From CAYXVJ01 sp050309435 (GTDB lineage Bacteria; Bacillota; Clostridia; Saccharofermentanales; Fastidiosipilaceae), in NCBI GenBank assembly GCA_050309435.1, contig JBNRMJ010000012.1, positions 1-64,000 of the forward strand: a stretch of 64,000 nucleotides of DNA, written 5' to 3'. Of the stretch, positions 26,725-35,942 are shown piece by piece. Both the position numbers and the translations under genes were made by a program. The notes under the pieces are model-generated. The model was not told the DNA's origin. It saw only the letters and a program-made list of their open reading frames with translations, and did no database searches. How positions within the stretch are numbered: position 1 is the first letter of the stretch; every line of letters starts with the position of its first letter.

Positions 26725-27621
26725 CTATTTGGGACTGTAATGTGCTTCCAGACGACTAAAGGCCAGCGACGCCGCAAGCCCCGCCATAAACATCAATACA
26801 ATTAAAACGACGGCCATAAACATGCTGAGCCGGGCTTCCGATAAACCCGCAGGACTGAGACCGGGCAGAACCACCGTGGGGAAAATGGCCAGCGACGATC
26901 CGATCACCGTACCCAAAATAATATGGTACATGATCCCGTAAAAGCGATCGAATACCAGATTGACCAGTTTCGCGAAAAGAACGGCTGCAATCAATACACC
27001 GATCACGAGCGGAACAATCACCGACAGATCGAAGTTTGAAATACCTTCCGTCATTTTCGAGTACATACCCAGATAGATCAAGAAATTAGAAGGCGACAAA
27101 CCGGGTACGATGAAGCCCAGTCCGACCAGGATGCCTCCGCCGATCCAGGTAAAGAAATTGGTATCGGCCGTTATCATCTCGCGGTCGCCGGCCAGCATCA
27201 GGGCCAGGATCGCAACACAAGCCAAAATTAAGGCCAGATATTCCCTGCTTGTACGACCTTTTAGACCGGCTGTTTTCCATAAGCCGGGTATCGTTCCGAC
27301 CACAAAACCGATAAACAAGCTGATAAATTGTGCCGCATAGGTACCGAAAGCAACCGTAACCGCCCCGGAAAACAAGAGAATGCCGGCCAGGCCGCCGATA
27401 CCGATCGGGAAGAAAAATTTAAGATAACGGCGAAAATACTTCGGGAAATGGCCCAGGAAATCAAGCAGCGGATCGTAAATTTTGAAAATCACCATCAGCA
27501 CGCCGCCGGATAAACCCGGTAAAATCGCACCAATACCTACCAAAGCGCCTTTTAGCACTCGAAGCAACCAGCTGGCAGGTGTATCTTTTATGTTCGGACC
27601 GTTATTCGGTGTAAACGACAT
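26725..27621 (-). CDS. DUF368 undecaprenyl-phosphate translocase (PopT-type)
   Basis: A 298-residue polytopic protein of the DUF368 family, shown in recent work to return undecaprenyl phosphate from the outer to the inner membrane leaflet for reuse in cell-wall synthesis. Two repeat motifs are clear: ILPGLSGGVLMVIF near residue 37 and FIVPGLSPSNFLIYLG near 170, the paired PG(L/x)S loops typical of the family. Eight to nine hydrophobic segments are visible. Its function would support both peptidoglycan synthesis and the csbB-yfhO sugar carrier cycle in this window. Confidence 0.88.
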   Translation of the reverse strand: MSFTPNNGPNIKDTPASWLLRVLKGALVGIGAILPGLSGGVLMVIFKIYDPLLDFLGHFPKYFRRYLKFFFPIGIGGLAGILLFSGAVTVAFGTYAAQFISLFIGFVVGTIPGLWKTAGLKGRTSREYLALILACVAILALMLAGDREMITADTNFFTWIGGGILVGLGFIVPGLSPSNFLIYLGMYSKMTEGISNFDLSVIVPLVIGVLIAAVLFAKLVNLVFDRFYGIMYHIILGTVIGSSLAIFPTVVLPGLSPAGLSEARLSMFMAVVLIVLMFMAGLAASLAFSRLEAHYSPK

Positions 27622-27684
27622 GTTGACCTCTTTTACAGTTATTATTATCGATCAGACCTCTTGGTCTACGTCATTTGCTCGCGT

Positions 27685-28425
27685 TCAAGCGGTAATAAAA
27701 CCCGGTGAAGCGAGATGATCTTCTATGAAAGCACGGATCACATCATATAAAAGATCGTGCCCCGCTCTGTTCGGATGGATTCCGTCGATGCAAATCAGCT
27801 CCCGAAAATCCCGGTGCTTCAGGTAAGCCTGTCTGACGTCGATCAGGCAACTATCGGTCGACGCCGCAAGTTTATCTACCATATTGGAATAGAATTCCTG
27901 GAAGCGATAGATCCTCCCCACATCACCGACAAATGAAAGAATCTGTTCCCCGGATAAACCGTCCCGACATATAAAATCCAGATAACGTTGGGGATCGATC
28001 GGAGGAAGATTCATCAACACAGGTACAGTCGAACGCTCTTTCAGGTATTCGATCAAGTCCCTGTATTTGTGTAAAAATTGTTCCGGCAGCGTGCGCGGCT
28101 GATGCTCGGATTGGGGGTTAAGAGATACCGCTTCCCAGTCATAGTCGCAATCGTTTCCGCCAAACTCCAGGACCACGGTCTTACAGTGCGGATTTCTGTC
28201 GATCACTTTTTTAACCAGCTCTGCGCCCCGGGAGATGGTCTGGCCGAAATGGGAGCGAATCAGAAGCCTGATCCGAAGATCATCTTCCAGCTTTTTTCTG
28301 GCAGCCGCGGCAATCAATTTGTAACGTTCCTCCGGTTTATCCAGAGTAACGCCTTTCATGACCGAGTCTCCAAAAACAAGGATCTCGCTCCGGGCCGGAT
28401 TCTCCATCAGCTCTGCATCTGCCAT
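27685..28425 (-). CDS. SGNH/GDSL-family hydrolase
   Basis: A 246-residue esterase-like protein with all SGNH blocks: block I VFGDSVMKG (nucleophile Ser), block III FGGNDCDYDW (Gly/Asn oxyanion hole) and block V DGIHPNRAGH (Asp and His). No signal peptide or membrane anchor is visible, so it is probably cytoplasmic. The substrate, an acyl or acetyl ester, is unknown. It is embedded in the yigZ-to-secDF run. Confidence 0.85.
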   Translation of the reverse strand: MADAELMENPARSEILVFGDSVMKGVTLDKPEERYKLIAAAARKKLEDDLRIRLLIRSHFGQTISRGAELVKKVIDRNPHCKTVVLEFGGNDCDYDWEAVSLNPQSEHQPRTLPEQFLHKYRDLIEYLKERSTVPVLMNLPPIDPQRYLDFICRDGLSGEQILSFVGDVGRIYRFQEFYSNMVDKLAASTDSCLIDVRQAYLKHRDFRELICIDGIHPNRAGHDLLYDVIRAFIEDHLASPGFITA

Positions 28426-28457
28426 ACGAACACCTTAATCTTTACCGGTCTAAACTC

Positions 28458-29285
28458 TTACAGCTCGTTGTTCTGCAAACGAATATAGATATGCTTGACC
28501 TTACTCTGCTCCGTGGCTCTTTCATCGATTTCCACATTATCGATGGAACGAATCAAGGGAGTTAACTTCGCGAAGCCGTAGTTTCTGGGATCAAACGACG
28601 GCCGGACTTTCAGGATCAAATTGCCTACATCGCCCAGGAATGCCCAGCCTTGTTCATCGGCCAGGTCCTGTATGCAGTCATAAATAAGATACCTGACTTC
28701 ATCATCTACTTTCCGTACCGTATGTGTGGCAGGCCGAGACAAAGGCATGGATGCCGAACCGACCGGCGACTGAATGGCCGTCGTAATGTTCAGCGACGCA
28801 CCTTCCGGAAGCTCCGAACGGTCAAAATGCGTCTTCTCCGCTTCGGCCAAAATTTCGATATAGATAAATTTATCGCAGGCCGCGATAAAAGCATTGGGAG
28901 TTTTCTGCTCTCCGATACCATAGACGATTTTACCGGCTTCACGAAGGCGAATCGCGAGTCGGGTAAAATCACTGTCGCTGGAAACAAGACAAAATCCGTC
29001 AACTCGTTCCGAGTACAAGATGTCCATCGCATCGATAATCAAGGCGGAGTCGGTTGAATTTTTACCGTATGTGTAGCCGAATTGCTGTATCGGAGTGATG
29101 GCGTAATCCAGAAGCTGTGGTTTCCATCCGCTCAGATTCGGTCTTGTCCAATCACCGTAAATACGCTTGATGGTCGGTATTCCATATACCGCTACTTCCT
29201 GCATCAGCCCTTTAATATAGTGATGCGATATATTGTCTGCATCAATCAGAAGTGCCAGGCGAAGTCCCCGGTCTTTATCATCCAT
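28458..29285 (-). CDS. NYN-domain nuclease-like protein with OST-HTH/LOTUS domain
   Basis: A 275-residue protein. Residues about 8-150 form a NYN (PIN-like, LabA/DUF88) domain with ALLIDADNIS (D15, D17, N18), a central STDSALIIDAMD and VSSDSDF, an acidic set typical of metal-dependent ribonucleases. Residues about 195-275 look like an OST-HTH/LOTUS RNA-binding domain (GWAFLGDVGNLILKVRPSFD). The architecture suggests RNA processing or turnover; the target is unknown. The ATG at 29285 lies 9 nt after GGAGG, better than the ATG at 29291. Confidence 0.82.
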   Translation of the reverse strand: MDDKDRGLRLALLIDADNISHHYIKGLMQEVAVYGIPTIKRIYGDWTRPNLSGWKPQLLDYAITPIQQFGYTYGKNSTDSALIIDAMDILYSERVDGFCLVSSDSDFTRLAIRLREAGKIVYGIGEQKTPNAFIAACDKFIYIEILAEAEKTHFDRSELPEGASLNITTAIQSPVGSASMPLSRPATHTVRKVDDEVRYLIYDCIQDLADEQGWAFLGDVGNLILKVRPSFDPRNYGFAKLTPLIRSIDNVEIDERATEQSKVKHIYIRLQNNEL

Positions 29286-29310
29286 ATACATTTTCCTCCG
29301 TCACATGGTG

Positions 29311-29955
29311 TCAGGGCATATACGTAAGCTCTAAAGCTTGCGGCTCGATATCGCCATGGCTAAGATCTCTTAAGCGGAGAAGAAATCGCTCAATTTCTTC
29401 ACGCGGCACGGCGATTTTCAGAGCAACGTTTTCCATAAATTCCGATTCAAGAATCGACCATCCGGCTTCGTCGCAGAATCTTAAGATCGGTGTATATAAA
29501 CTATATACGAAATCAATCTTGTAAATTCTGCAGAGAACTTTTTGGATCACGCCTGCTTCCGAAACAGCCAGTGCCGCCGCATCCGAATAAGCGGATACGA
29601 GGCCTCCCGTCCCGAGAAGCGTACCGCCGAAATATCGGGTCACGACCACGCATACGTTCTCGAGCGACTGTCCCTTCAGAACATTCAATACAGGCAGTCC
29701 TGCGGTTCCGCCGGGCTCCCCGTCGTCCGAATAACGCTCGACGCGGGAGTCTGTCACCATCCCGGCACGCCATGCCGATACATGATGGCTTGCATCGGGA
29801 AAGCGTGTTCTGGCATCGTTCAATATCGCTTGAGCGGCGACGACATCTTCTGCCGGTGCGGCATGAGCGATAAATATCGATTTTTTCACTTCCAAGCGAA
29901 CTTCGACGGCTCGGGCCAGTGTCTTATACTCCAGAGGTAATCTTGATTCTTCCAT
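29311..29955 (-). CDS. yigZ: YigZ/IMPACT-family protein
   Basis: A 214-residue UPF0029 protein. The N-terminal IMPACT domain has KKSIFIAHAAP, the signature YSDDGEPGGTAGLPVL and VTRYFGGTLLGTGGLVSAY. The C-terminal domain (about 140-210) is the DUF1949 ferredoxin-like part. The eukaryotic relative binds translation factors; the bacterial role is unsettled. It is the first gene of the minus-strand run and is divergent from the ABC exporter. Confidence 0.9.
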   Translation of the reverse strand: MEESRLPLEYKTLARAVEVRLEVKKSIFIAHAAPAEDVVAAQAILNDARTRFPDASHHVSAWRAGMVTDSRVERYSDDGEPGGTAGLPVLNVLKGQSLENVCVVVTRYFGGTLLGTGGLVSAYSDAAALAVSEAGVIQKVLCRIYKIDFVYSLYTPILRFCDEAGWSILESEFMENVALKIAVPREEIERFLLRLRDLSHGDIEPQALELTYMP

Positions 29956-30039
29956 TATATGAACACCTTACTCCTTTCAAATATAATAACACATCAGACC
30001 TCTCGCCTATCCACATAAAACCGTGCAAAAGCCGATTCG

Positions 30040-30069
30040 TTGGCAGATAAAAGTTTGTTCGGTTATAAT
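30040..30069 (+). promoter_or_regulatory. Promoter of the ABC exporter gene
   Basis: TTGGCA, an 18-bp spacer and TATAAT, 35 bp before the ATG. Confidence 0.6.
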
Positions 30070-30103
30070 GAGAAGTGACTGATTTTTCAAGGAGCGATTA
30101 TAT

Positions 30104-31876
30104 ATGTCTCAATCCAAATTCCAAAACAAGTCGAAACTGGCTTTGTTTGCGTCTTATTATAAGCCGCATCTTCGCTTGTTCGTTCTCGATTTAATATGTG
30201 CCATGGGTATAGCGGCGGTTGATCTGTCCTTCCCCATGATCTCCCGCTATTCGCTGCAAACCGTTTTGCCTGCCGGCGAATATCGCTTTTTCGCCCTGCT
30301 GATGATCGGGCTGGTCTTTGCCTTTCTGGTGAGAAGCGGCTTGCAATTCATCGTAACCTATTGGGGACACCTGCTCGGTGTACGCATGGAAGCCGATATG
30401 CGCAGAGACCTTTTCGGCCATCTTCAGACGCTGTCCTTCCGCTTCTACGATCAAAACCGCACCGGTAAACTGATGAGTCGCGTCATTTCGGACCTCTTCG
30501 AAATCGTAGAGCTTGCCCACCACGGTCCGGAGGATCTTTTGATCTCTTCTTTGACGCTGGTTGGTTCTTTTATCGCCATGCTCCTCATCCGTTGGGAACT
30601 GGCACTGATCCTTCTGGTCATCATCCCGATCATCATCTGGATCACGATGAGATCCCGTAAGAACATGGCAGCTGCTTCGCGAGCCGTTAAAGCCCGCACG
30701 GCCGATATCAATGCGGATCTGGAAAACTCCATCTCCGGCGTTCGTGTCGCGAAGGCTTTCACCAACGAAGAATACGAAATCCAAAAGTTCGATCGCGGCA
30801 ACAGCAATTACCGGGAAGCCAAGCGCGGCTACTACAAGGCGATGGCCTTCTTCTCGGGCGGCATGGAGTTTACGACATCTCTGCTCAATATTATTGTTAT
30901 CTCCGCCGGTGCCATATTCGTCGTTCGCGGCAGTATGACCCTCACGGATATGCTAACCTTCATCTTGTATGTAGGCACATTCCTGACGCCGATTCGCAAA
31001 CTGGTTTCCTTCTTCGAGCAGTATACGAACGGTATGGCCGGGTTCGAACGTTTCATCGAGCTGATGAGAATAGAAGCGGAAATCCGTGATGCCGAAGACG
31101 CCCGCGATCTTGCCAACGTGAAAGGCGACATCGTCTTTGACAAGGTTAGTTTCTCCTATAGCGACGAACAGCCGATTCTGGAGAATATCAATCTTGCCAT
31201 CGGAGCCGGTCAGAAAGTTGCCCTCGTGGGCCCTTCCGGCGGCGGTAAGACTACGATGTGCAACCTCATCCCCCGCTTCTATGAGACCAACAGCGGCAAT
31301 ATAACCATCGATGGAAAGAACATTCGCGATTTAACTTTGCAGAGTTTGCGTTCCAATATTGGCATCGTACAACAAGATGTCTTCCTCTTTGCCGCGAGTA
31401 TTAAGGAAAACATTCGCTACGGACGGCCCGATGCAAGCGACGAAGAGATCGAAGAAGCAGCGAAGAAAGCCGAGATCCATGATTTTATACTGGATCTTCC
31501 GTACGGTTACGACACCGAAGTCGGCGAACGCGGCACCAAGCTCTCCGGCGGTCAAAAACAGCGCATCAGCATCGCCCGGATTTTCCTGAAGAATCCGCCG
31601 GTTCTCATTCTGGACGAAGCGACTTCGGCCCTGGATACGGCGACCGAGGTAAAGATTCAACGCGCACTCGATACGCTGGCACAAGGCCGTACCTGCCTGA
31701 TTATCGCTCACCGACTCTCCACTATTCGTAACGCCGACATGATCGTTTATATTGATGACGACGGTATTCAGGAGCGTGGTTCGCATACGGAACTTCTGAG
31801 TCAAGATGGCCCCTACAAGCGCCTCTACCAGGCTCAGTACGCTATTGACAACAGACTCGGGGACATCAGCGCTTAA
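30104..31876 (+). CDS. ABC exporter, fused membrane and ATPase domains
   Basis: A 590-residue half-transporter. Six membrane segments occupy about 1-320, with the intracellular coupling region FRFYDQNRTGKLMSRV. The ATPase (about 340-590) has Walker A GPSGGGKTT, Q-loop IVQQDVFLF, signature LSGGQKQR, Walker B VLILDEATSAL and H-loop IIAHRLST. It is a MsbA/LmrA-type homodimer candidate exporting lipids or drugs. No partner half-transporter lies next to it. Both flanks carry independent signals, a promoter upstream and a terminator after 31910. Confidence 0.9.
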   Translation: MSQSKFQNKSKLALFASYYKPHLRLFVLDLICAMGIAAVDLSFPMISRYSLQTVLPAGEYRFFALLMIGLVFAFLVRSGLQFIVTYWGHLLGVRMEADMRRDLFGHLQTLSFRFYDQNRTGKLMSRVISDLFEIVELAHHGPEDLLISSLTLVGSFIAMLLIRWELALILLVIIPIIIWITMRSRKNMAAASRAVKARTADINADLENSISGVRVAKAFTNEEYEIQKFDRGNSNYREAKRGYYKAMAFFSGGMEFTTSLLNIIVISAGAIFVVRGSMTLTDMLTFILYVGTFLTPIRKLVSFFEQYTNGMAGFERFIELMRIEAEIRDAEDARDLANVKGDIVFDKVSFSYSDEQPILENINLAIGAGQKVALVGPSGGGKTTMCNLIPRFYETNSGNITIDGKNIRDLTLQSLRSNIGIVQQDVFLFAASIKENIRYGRPDASDEEIEEAAKKAEIHDFILDLPYGYDTEVGERGTKLSGGQKQRISIARIFLKNPPVLILDEATSALDTATEVKIQRALDTLAQGRTCLIIAHRLSTIRNADMIVYIDDDGIQERGSHTELLSQDGPYKRLYQAQYAIDNRLGDISA

Positions 31877-31909
31877 GAACTCCCGGCCCCTTATACAGGC
31901 GTAGTATAA

Positions 31910-31946
31910 AGCTCTCCCGTGATCCATAGACGGATTGCGGGAGAGC
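31910..31946. terminator. Bidirectional terminator between the exporter and lon
   Basis: The stem AGCTCTCCCG/CGGGAGAGCT extended by TGATCC/GGATTG, with T-rich flanks. Confidence 0.75.
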
Positions 31947-31985
31947 TCTTCTTATACTTCCGATGCAGGTATCTTATAGATCCTG

Positions 31986-34415
31986 TTACTTATTTCTGAT
32001 AATGGCGTACTTAAAGACATCTTCTGCGTCGCTGACACCGTGGAAGGTCATCTTGCTCTTTACTGATTCAGGAACTTCATCCAGATCTCTCAGGTTAGGC
32101 GTGGGGACCAAAACGGTATCGATGCCCGCACGATGAGCCGCGATCACTTTCTCCTTCAATCCGCCAATGGGCAGGATGCGCCCCCGAATGGTGATCTCGC
32201 CGGTCATGGCGACATTGTGACGAACCGGCTGTTCGCTAAGTGCAGAGTAAATGGCCGTAGCCAGCGTGATGCCCGCCGAAGGACCGTCTTTCGGTACCGC
32301 GCCTTCCGGTACGTGGATATGGATGTCATGCGTCTTGGCAAAGTCGGCTTCGATTCCAAGATCCGCGGATTTACTTCGGATATAGGCCAGGGCAACTTTC
32401 GCCGATTCCTGCATAACTTCTCCCAGGCGACCGGTGAGTTCTAATTTACCGCCACCCGGCATGAGGTTGACTTCGATCGCCAGCGTATCGCCGCCAACCG
32501 AGGTCCACGCCAGTCCCGTTGCTTGTCCGATCAGGTCCTTCTTGTTGTATTCGTCTTCGACGAACTTGGCTTTACCCAGATAGTTTTCCAGATTCGACTT
32601 CGTGACTCGTATCGGTAGCTCGGCATCGGCTTCTTCAAGCTTCAGAACCACTCGGCGGCACAAGTGAGCCAGTTCCTGTTCCAGTTGTCTGACACCGGCT
32701 TCTCTCGTGTAGTTTCTGATGATCGCCATGAAGGCCGCTTTCTGCACGCTTATGTCTTTGGCCTCGATGGCATGCTGACGCAGCTGTCTGGGAAAGAGGT
32801 GAAGGCGCGCGATATGGTACTTCTCTTCTTCCGTGTAGCCGTTTAGTTCGATTAATTCCATACGATCGAGCAAAGGACCCGGAATCGTGTCAACCGAGTT
32901 GGCTGTCGTTATGAAAATCACCTTCGACAGATCGTAATCAAGCTCCATATAGTGATCGCGGAAGGCCTTGTTCTGTTCGGGATCCAAAACCTCAAGCAAG
33001 GCAGCTGCAGGATCCCCCCGGAAATCACTGCCGAGTTTATCGATCTCATCCATGAGGATCAGAGGATTATCCGTACCCGCCCGTTTGATCGCATTGATCA
33101 TGCGTCCGGGCATCGCGCCGACATAAGTTCGTCTGTGACCGCGAATCTCGGCTTCGTCGCGAACACCGCCCAGAGACATGCGCACATACTGACGGCCCAT
33201 GGACTTGGCGATTGATTGAGCGATCGAAGTCTTACCGACACCCGGCGGGCCCACGAAGCACAAGATCTGCGAGCGCAGCGCATCTGCACCCATGCTCTTC
33301 TGACGTTTCAGAACCGCCAGATATTCGAGAATACGCTCCTTGACTTTCTCCAGACCGTAGTGATCCTTGTCGAGCTGACGGCGGCTGGCCTTGATATTCA
33401 GAGAATCTTCGCTCATCTTTCCCCAGGGCAGTTCAAATATCAGATCCAGGTAATTACGAAGAATGCCTGCTTCGGGGAAGGTCGGCGGATACTTGGCCAG
33501 TCGTTTGATCTCTTTTTCGATCGTGACCTTGTCCTTCTCCGGTATCTGAGTCTCCGCGAGAAGTTTCATATAGCGCTCGGTTTCTTCTTCTGAAGTTTCG
33601 GTATCTCCGAGTTCCGTGTGAATCACCTTCAGCTGTTCGCGCAGGTAATACTCCTTCTGTCCGGCCTCGATCTCTTCTCTTACCTTATCCTCAAGCTCCT
33701 TTTCGTAATCCGCCAAACGGCGTTCGCGGCGGATGAGTACCAGAAGTTCATGAAGACGGTTCTGAATATCGAGCTCGGCCAGATGGAAATTCTGGCCATA
33801 GATATTCAAACCCAGATTGGACGCGATGATATCACCCGCCACGACAGGATCGTGGATCTGAGCGAGGGCGGCAGCACCTTCGCTGCCCAGTCGGCCGCTG
33901 GCTTTGGCGAAATCCTTATACGCCGCGAGCAGCTCCCGACGATATGCTTCCAGTTTATCCTCATCTTCGGGATTGCGATGTTCTTTATTCTCGTAAACAA
34001 CTTCGAGCTCGACGGAATCGAACTCGCCGTCGGTATAAATGTCTTTAATAATTGCGCGGCAGACACCACGCACATGGATCAGCATGCCCTTTTGTTCGCT
34101 CTGTTCGATTGTCTCCTGAATACGAACAATACATGCGACACCGTCAATCAACTCTTCGGAATCGGGCCACTCCATTTTTATGTCAGATTGAGCGATAACC
34201 GCCATCAGACGATCCGTGTTCATCGCATAAGCCACGGAAGCCAGAGATCTGCTTCTGGCAACTTCAAAGGAAACCGAAGTACTGGGAAGCACCGTCATGC
34301 CGCGTAAAGGAACCAGAGGCAGCTTAACGGTTTCAGTCGGCCACTTCATCTCCGTATCGGTCAAAAAATTATTCTCTAAACTGTCATCCGATTGACTCGA
34401 ATTATTTATTTTCAT
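31986..34415 (-). CDS. lon: ATP-dependent Lon protease
   Basis: An 809-residue LonA-type protease that degrades damaged and regulatory proteins. It shows the N-terminal substrate domain (about 30-230), AAA+ module with Walker A GPPGVGKTS and Walker B NPLILMDEIDK, and C-terminal peptidase domain with the catalytic Ser in KDGPSAG and Lys in GGLKEKVIAAH. Length is typical. It has an extended -10 promoter (TGGTATAAT) close upstream. No CIRCE or CtsR-type operator is evident by eye. Confidence 0.96.
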   Translation of the reverse strand: MKINNSSQSDDSLENNFLTDTEMKWPTETVKLPLVPLRGMTVLPSTSVSFEVARSRSLASVAYAMNTDRLMAVIAQSDIKMEWPDSEELIDGVACIVRIQETIEQSEQKGMLIHVRGVCRAIIKDIYTDGEFDSVELEVVYENKEHRNPEDEDKLEAYRRELLAAYKDFAKASGRLGSEGAAALAQIHDPVVAGDIIASNLGLNIYGQNFHLAELDIQNRLHELLVLIRRERRLADYEKELEDKVREEIEAGQKEYYLREQLKVIHTELGDTETSEEETERYMKLLAETQIPEKDKVTIEKEIKRLAKYPPTFPEAGILRNYLDLIFELPWGKMSEDSLNIKASRRQLDKDHYGLEKVKERILEYLAVLKRQKSMGADALRSQILCFVGPPGVGKTSIAQSIAKSMGRQYVRMSLGGVRDEAEIRGHRRTYVGAMPGRMINAIKRAGTDNPLILMDEIDKLGSDFRGDPAAALLEVLDPEQNKAFRDHYMELDYDLSKVIFITTANSVDTIPGPLLDRMELIELNGYTEEEKYHIARLHLFPRQLRQHAIEAKDISVQKAAFMAIIRNYTREAGVRQLEQELAHLCRRVVLKLEEADAELPIRVTKSNLENYLGKAKFVEDEYNKKDLIGQATGLAWTSVGGDTLAIEVNLMPGGGKLELTGRLGEVMQESAKVALAYIRSKSADLGIEADFAKTHDIHIHVPEGAVPKDGPSAGITLATAIYSALSEQPVRHNVAMTGEITIRGRILPIGGLKEKVIAAHRAGIDTVLVPTPNLRDLDEVPESVKSKMTFHGVSDAEDVFKYAIIRNK

Positions 34416-34447
34416 GTAATCATATCCTTCCCACAGTGTGTCAGAAC

Positions 34448-34456
34448 ATTATACCA
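34448..34456 (-). promoter_or_regulatory. Extended -10 element of the lon promoter
   Basis: TGGTATAAT on the minus strand, 33 bp before the ATG. The -35 is poor, as expected with an extended -10. Confidence 0.5.
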
Positions 34457-34491
34457 TTCTTCATGAATTGCTTGATTTTCTTATACACGAA

Positions 34492-34513
34492 AAAGGCGGT
34501 TTTATCCGCCTTT
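34492..34513 (-). terminator. Second terminator downstream of tuf
   Basis: A perfect stem AAAGGCGG/CCGCCTTT with a TTTTAT loop, followed by TTTTC on the minus strand. Confidence 0.75.
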
Positions 34514-34522
34514 AACGAGAAA

Positions 34523-34553
34523 AAGGAGCTCCGGACATTGCCCGAAGCTCCTT
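34523..34553 (-). terminator. First terminator downstream of tuf
   Basis: A 12-bp stem with one mismatch (AAGGAGCT.CGG), followed by TTTTTCTC on the minus strand. Together with the hairpin at 34492 it makes a tandem terminator. Confidence 0.85.
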
Positions 34554-34586
34554 GATTTAGTTGTTCAATCCTGTTACTTACAGTAA

Positions 34587-35792
34587 TTACTCACCGATAG
34601 CGGAAACAGTACCGGAACCAACAGTCTTACCACCCTCGCGGATAGCAAACTTGTCACCAACTTCGAGAGCGATCGGTGTGATCAGCTCAACATTAATGGT
34701 AACGTGATCACCGGGCATACACATTTCGACACCCTCGGGCAGGTTGGCTACGCCCGTAACGTCCGTTGTACGGAAGAAGAACTGAGGACGATAGCCGGAG
34801 AAGAAGGGCTTATGACGGCCACCTTCAGACTGGGACAGGACATAAACCTGACCGGAGAACTTGGTGTGGGGATGAATGCTGCCCGGCTTGGCGATAACCT
34901 GACCACGCTGTACCTGGTCACGGTTAATACCACGGAGGAGAGCACCGATGTTATCACCGGCTTCACCCTGATCCATCAGCTTGTGGAACATCTCAACACC
35001 TGTAACAACAGAGTTGGTCTTCTCTTCGTGCAGACCTACGATCTCGACAGGGTCACCGACCTTGATGACACCACGCTCGACACGACCGGTTGCAACCGTA
35101 CCACGACCGGAGATCGTGAAGACGTCTTCAACAGGCATGGCGAAGGGCAGGTCGACGGGACGTGTGGGAGTAGGAATGAAGGAGTCAACAGCGTGCATCA
35201 GTTCAACGATGCAAGCATACTTGGGATCGTTAATATCCGTGCTGGTGCTCTCGAGAACCTCAAGAGCAGAACCCTGGATGAACGGTGTGTCGTCGCCCGG
35301 GAAATCATACTCGCTGAGCATTTCGCGAACTTCCATCTCGGTCAGCTCGATGAGCTCTGGATCAGCCATGTCGCACTTGTTCAGGAAAACAACGATGGCG
35401 GGAACGCCAACCTGACGGGCAAGCAGGATGTGCTCGCGGGTCTGGGGCATAGGACCGTCAGCAGCGGAAACAACCAGGATAGCGCCGTCCATCTGCGCAG
35501 CACCTGTGATCATGTTCTTAATGTAGTCAGCATGGCCGGGGCAATCGACGTGTGCATAGTGACGCGCGTTTGTCTCGTACTCAACGTGAGATGTGCTGAT
35601 TGTGATACCACGAGCACGCTCTTCGGGAGCCTTGTCGATGTTATCATAGCTTGTAAAGTTAGCGCTGCCTTCGCCGCCTAATGACAGTACCTTTGTAATA
35701 GCAGCTGTCAAAGAAGTTTTACCATGGTCAACGTGACCAATGGTGCCAACATTGACATGGGGCTTGGTTCTTTGAAATTTAGCTTTTCCCAT
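34587..35792 (-). CDS. tuf: Translation elongation factor Tu
   Basis: A 401-residue EF-Tu that delivers aminoacyl-tRNA to the ribosome as a GTP complex. G-domain motifs GHVDHGKT (19-26), DCPGH and NKCD are intact, with the usual two beta-barrel domains after. It is the last gene of rpsL-rpsG-fusA-tuf and also has its own good promoter in the 150-bp gap after fusA, consistent with extra tuf transcription. A tandem terminator follows. Confidence 0.98.
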   Translation of the reverse strand: MGKAKFQRTKPHVNVGTIGHVDHGKTSLTAAITKVLSLGGEGSANFTSYDNIDKAPEERARGITISTSHVEYETNARHYAHVDCPGHADYIKNMITGAAQMDGAILVVSAADGPMPQTREHILLARQVGVPAIVVFLNKCDMADPELIELTEMEVREMLSEYDFPGDDTPFIQGSALEVLESTSTDINDPKYACIVELMHAVDSFIPTPTRPVDLPFAMPVEDVFTISGRGTVATGRVERGVIKVGDPVEIVGLHEEKTNSVVTGVEMFHKLMDQGEAGDNIGALLRGINRDQVQRGQVIAKPGSIHPHTKFSGQVYVLSQSEGGRHKPFFSGYRPQFFFRTTDVTGVANLPEGVEMCMPGDHVTINVELITPIALEVGDKFAIREGGKTVGSGTVSAIGE

Positions 35793-35860
35793 TGAGAAAA
35801 ATCCTCCTTATTTCAACCTGGCTGGTTGATTAAATAATTTTATGGCATACGCCTTCAGAT

Positions 35861-35888
35861 ATTATATCTAATCCAATAGGTTTCGCAA
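35861..35888 (-). promoter_or_regulatory. Internal promoter of tuf
   Basis: Minus strand: TTGCGA, a 16-bp spacer, TATAAT. The -10 lies within the palindrome AGATATTATATCT. Confidence 0.6.
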
Positions 35889-35942
35889 GTACCAATGAAT
35901 CGGCACAGGCTCCAGGCGTAGGCTGTCTGTTAAAGTACAAAC

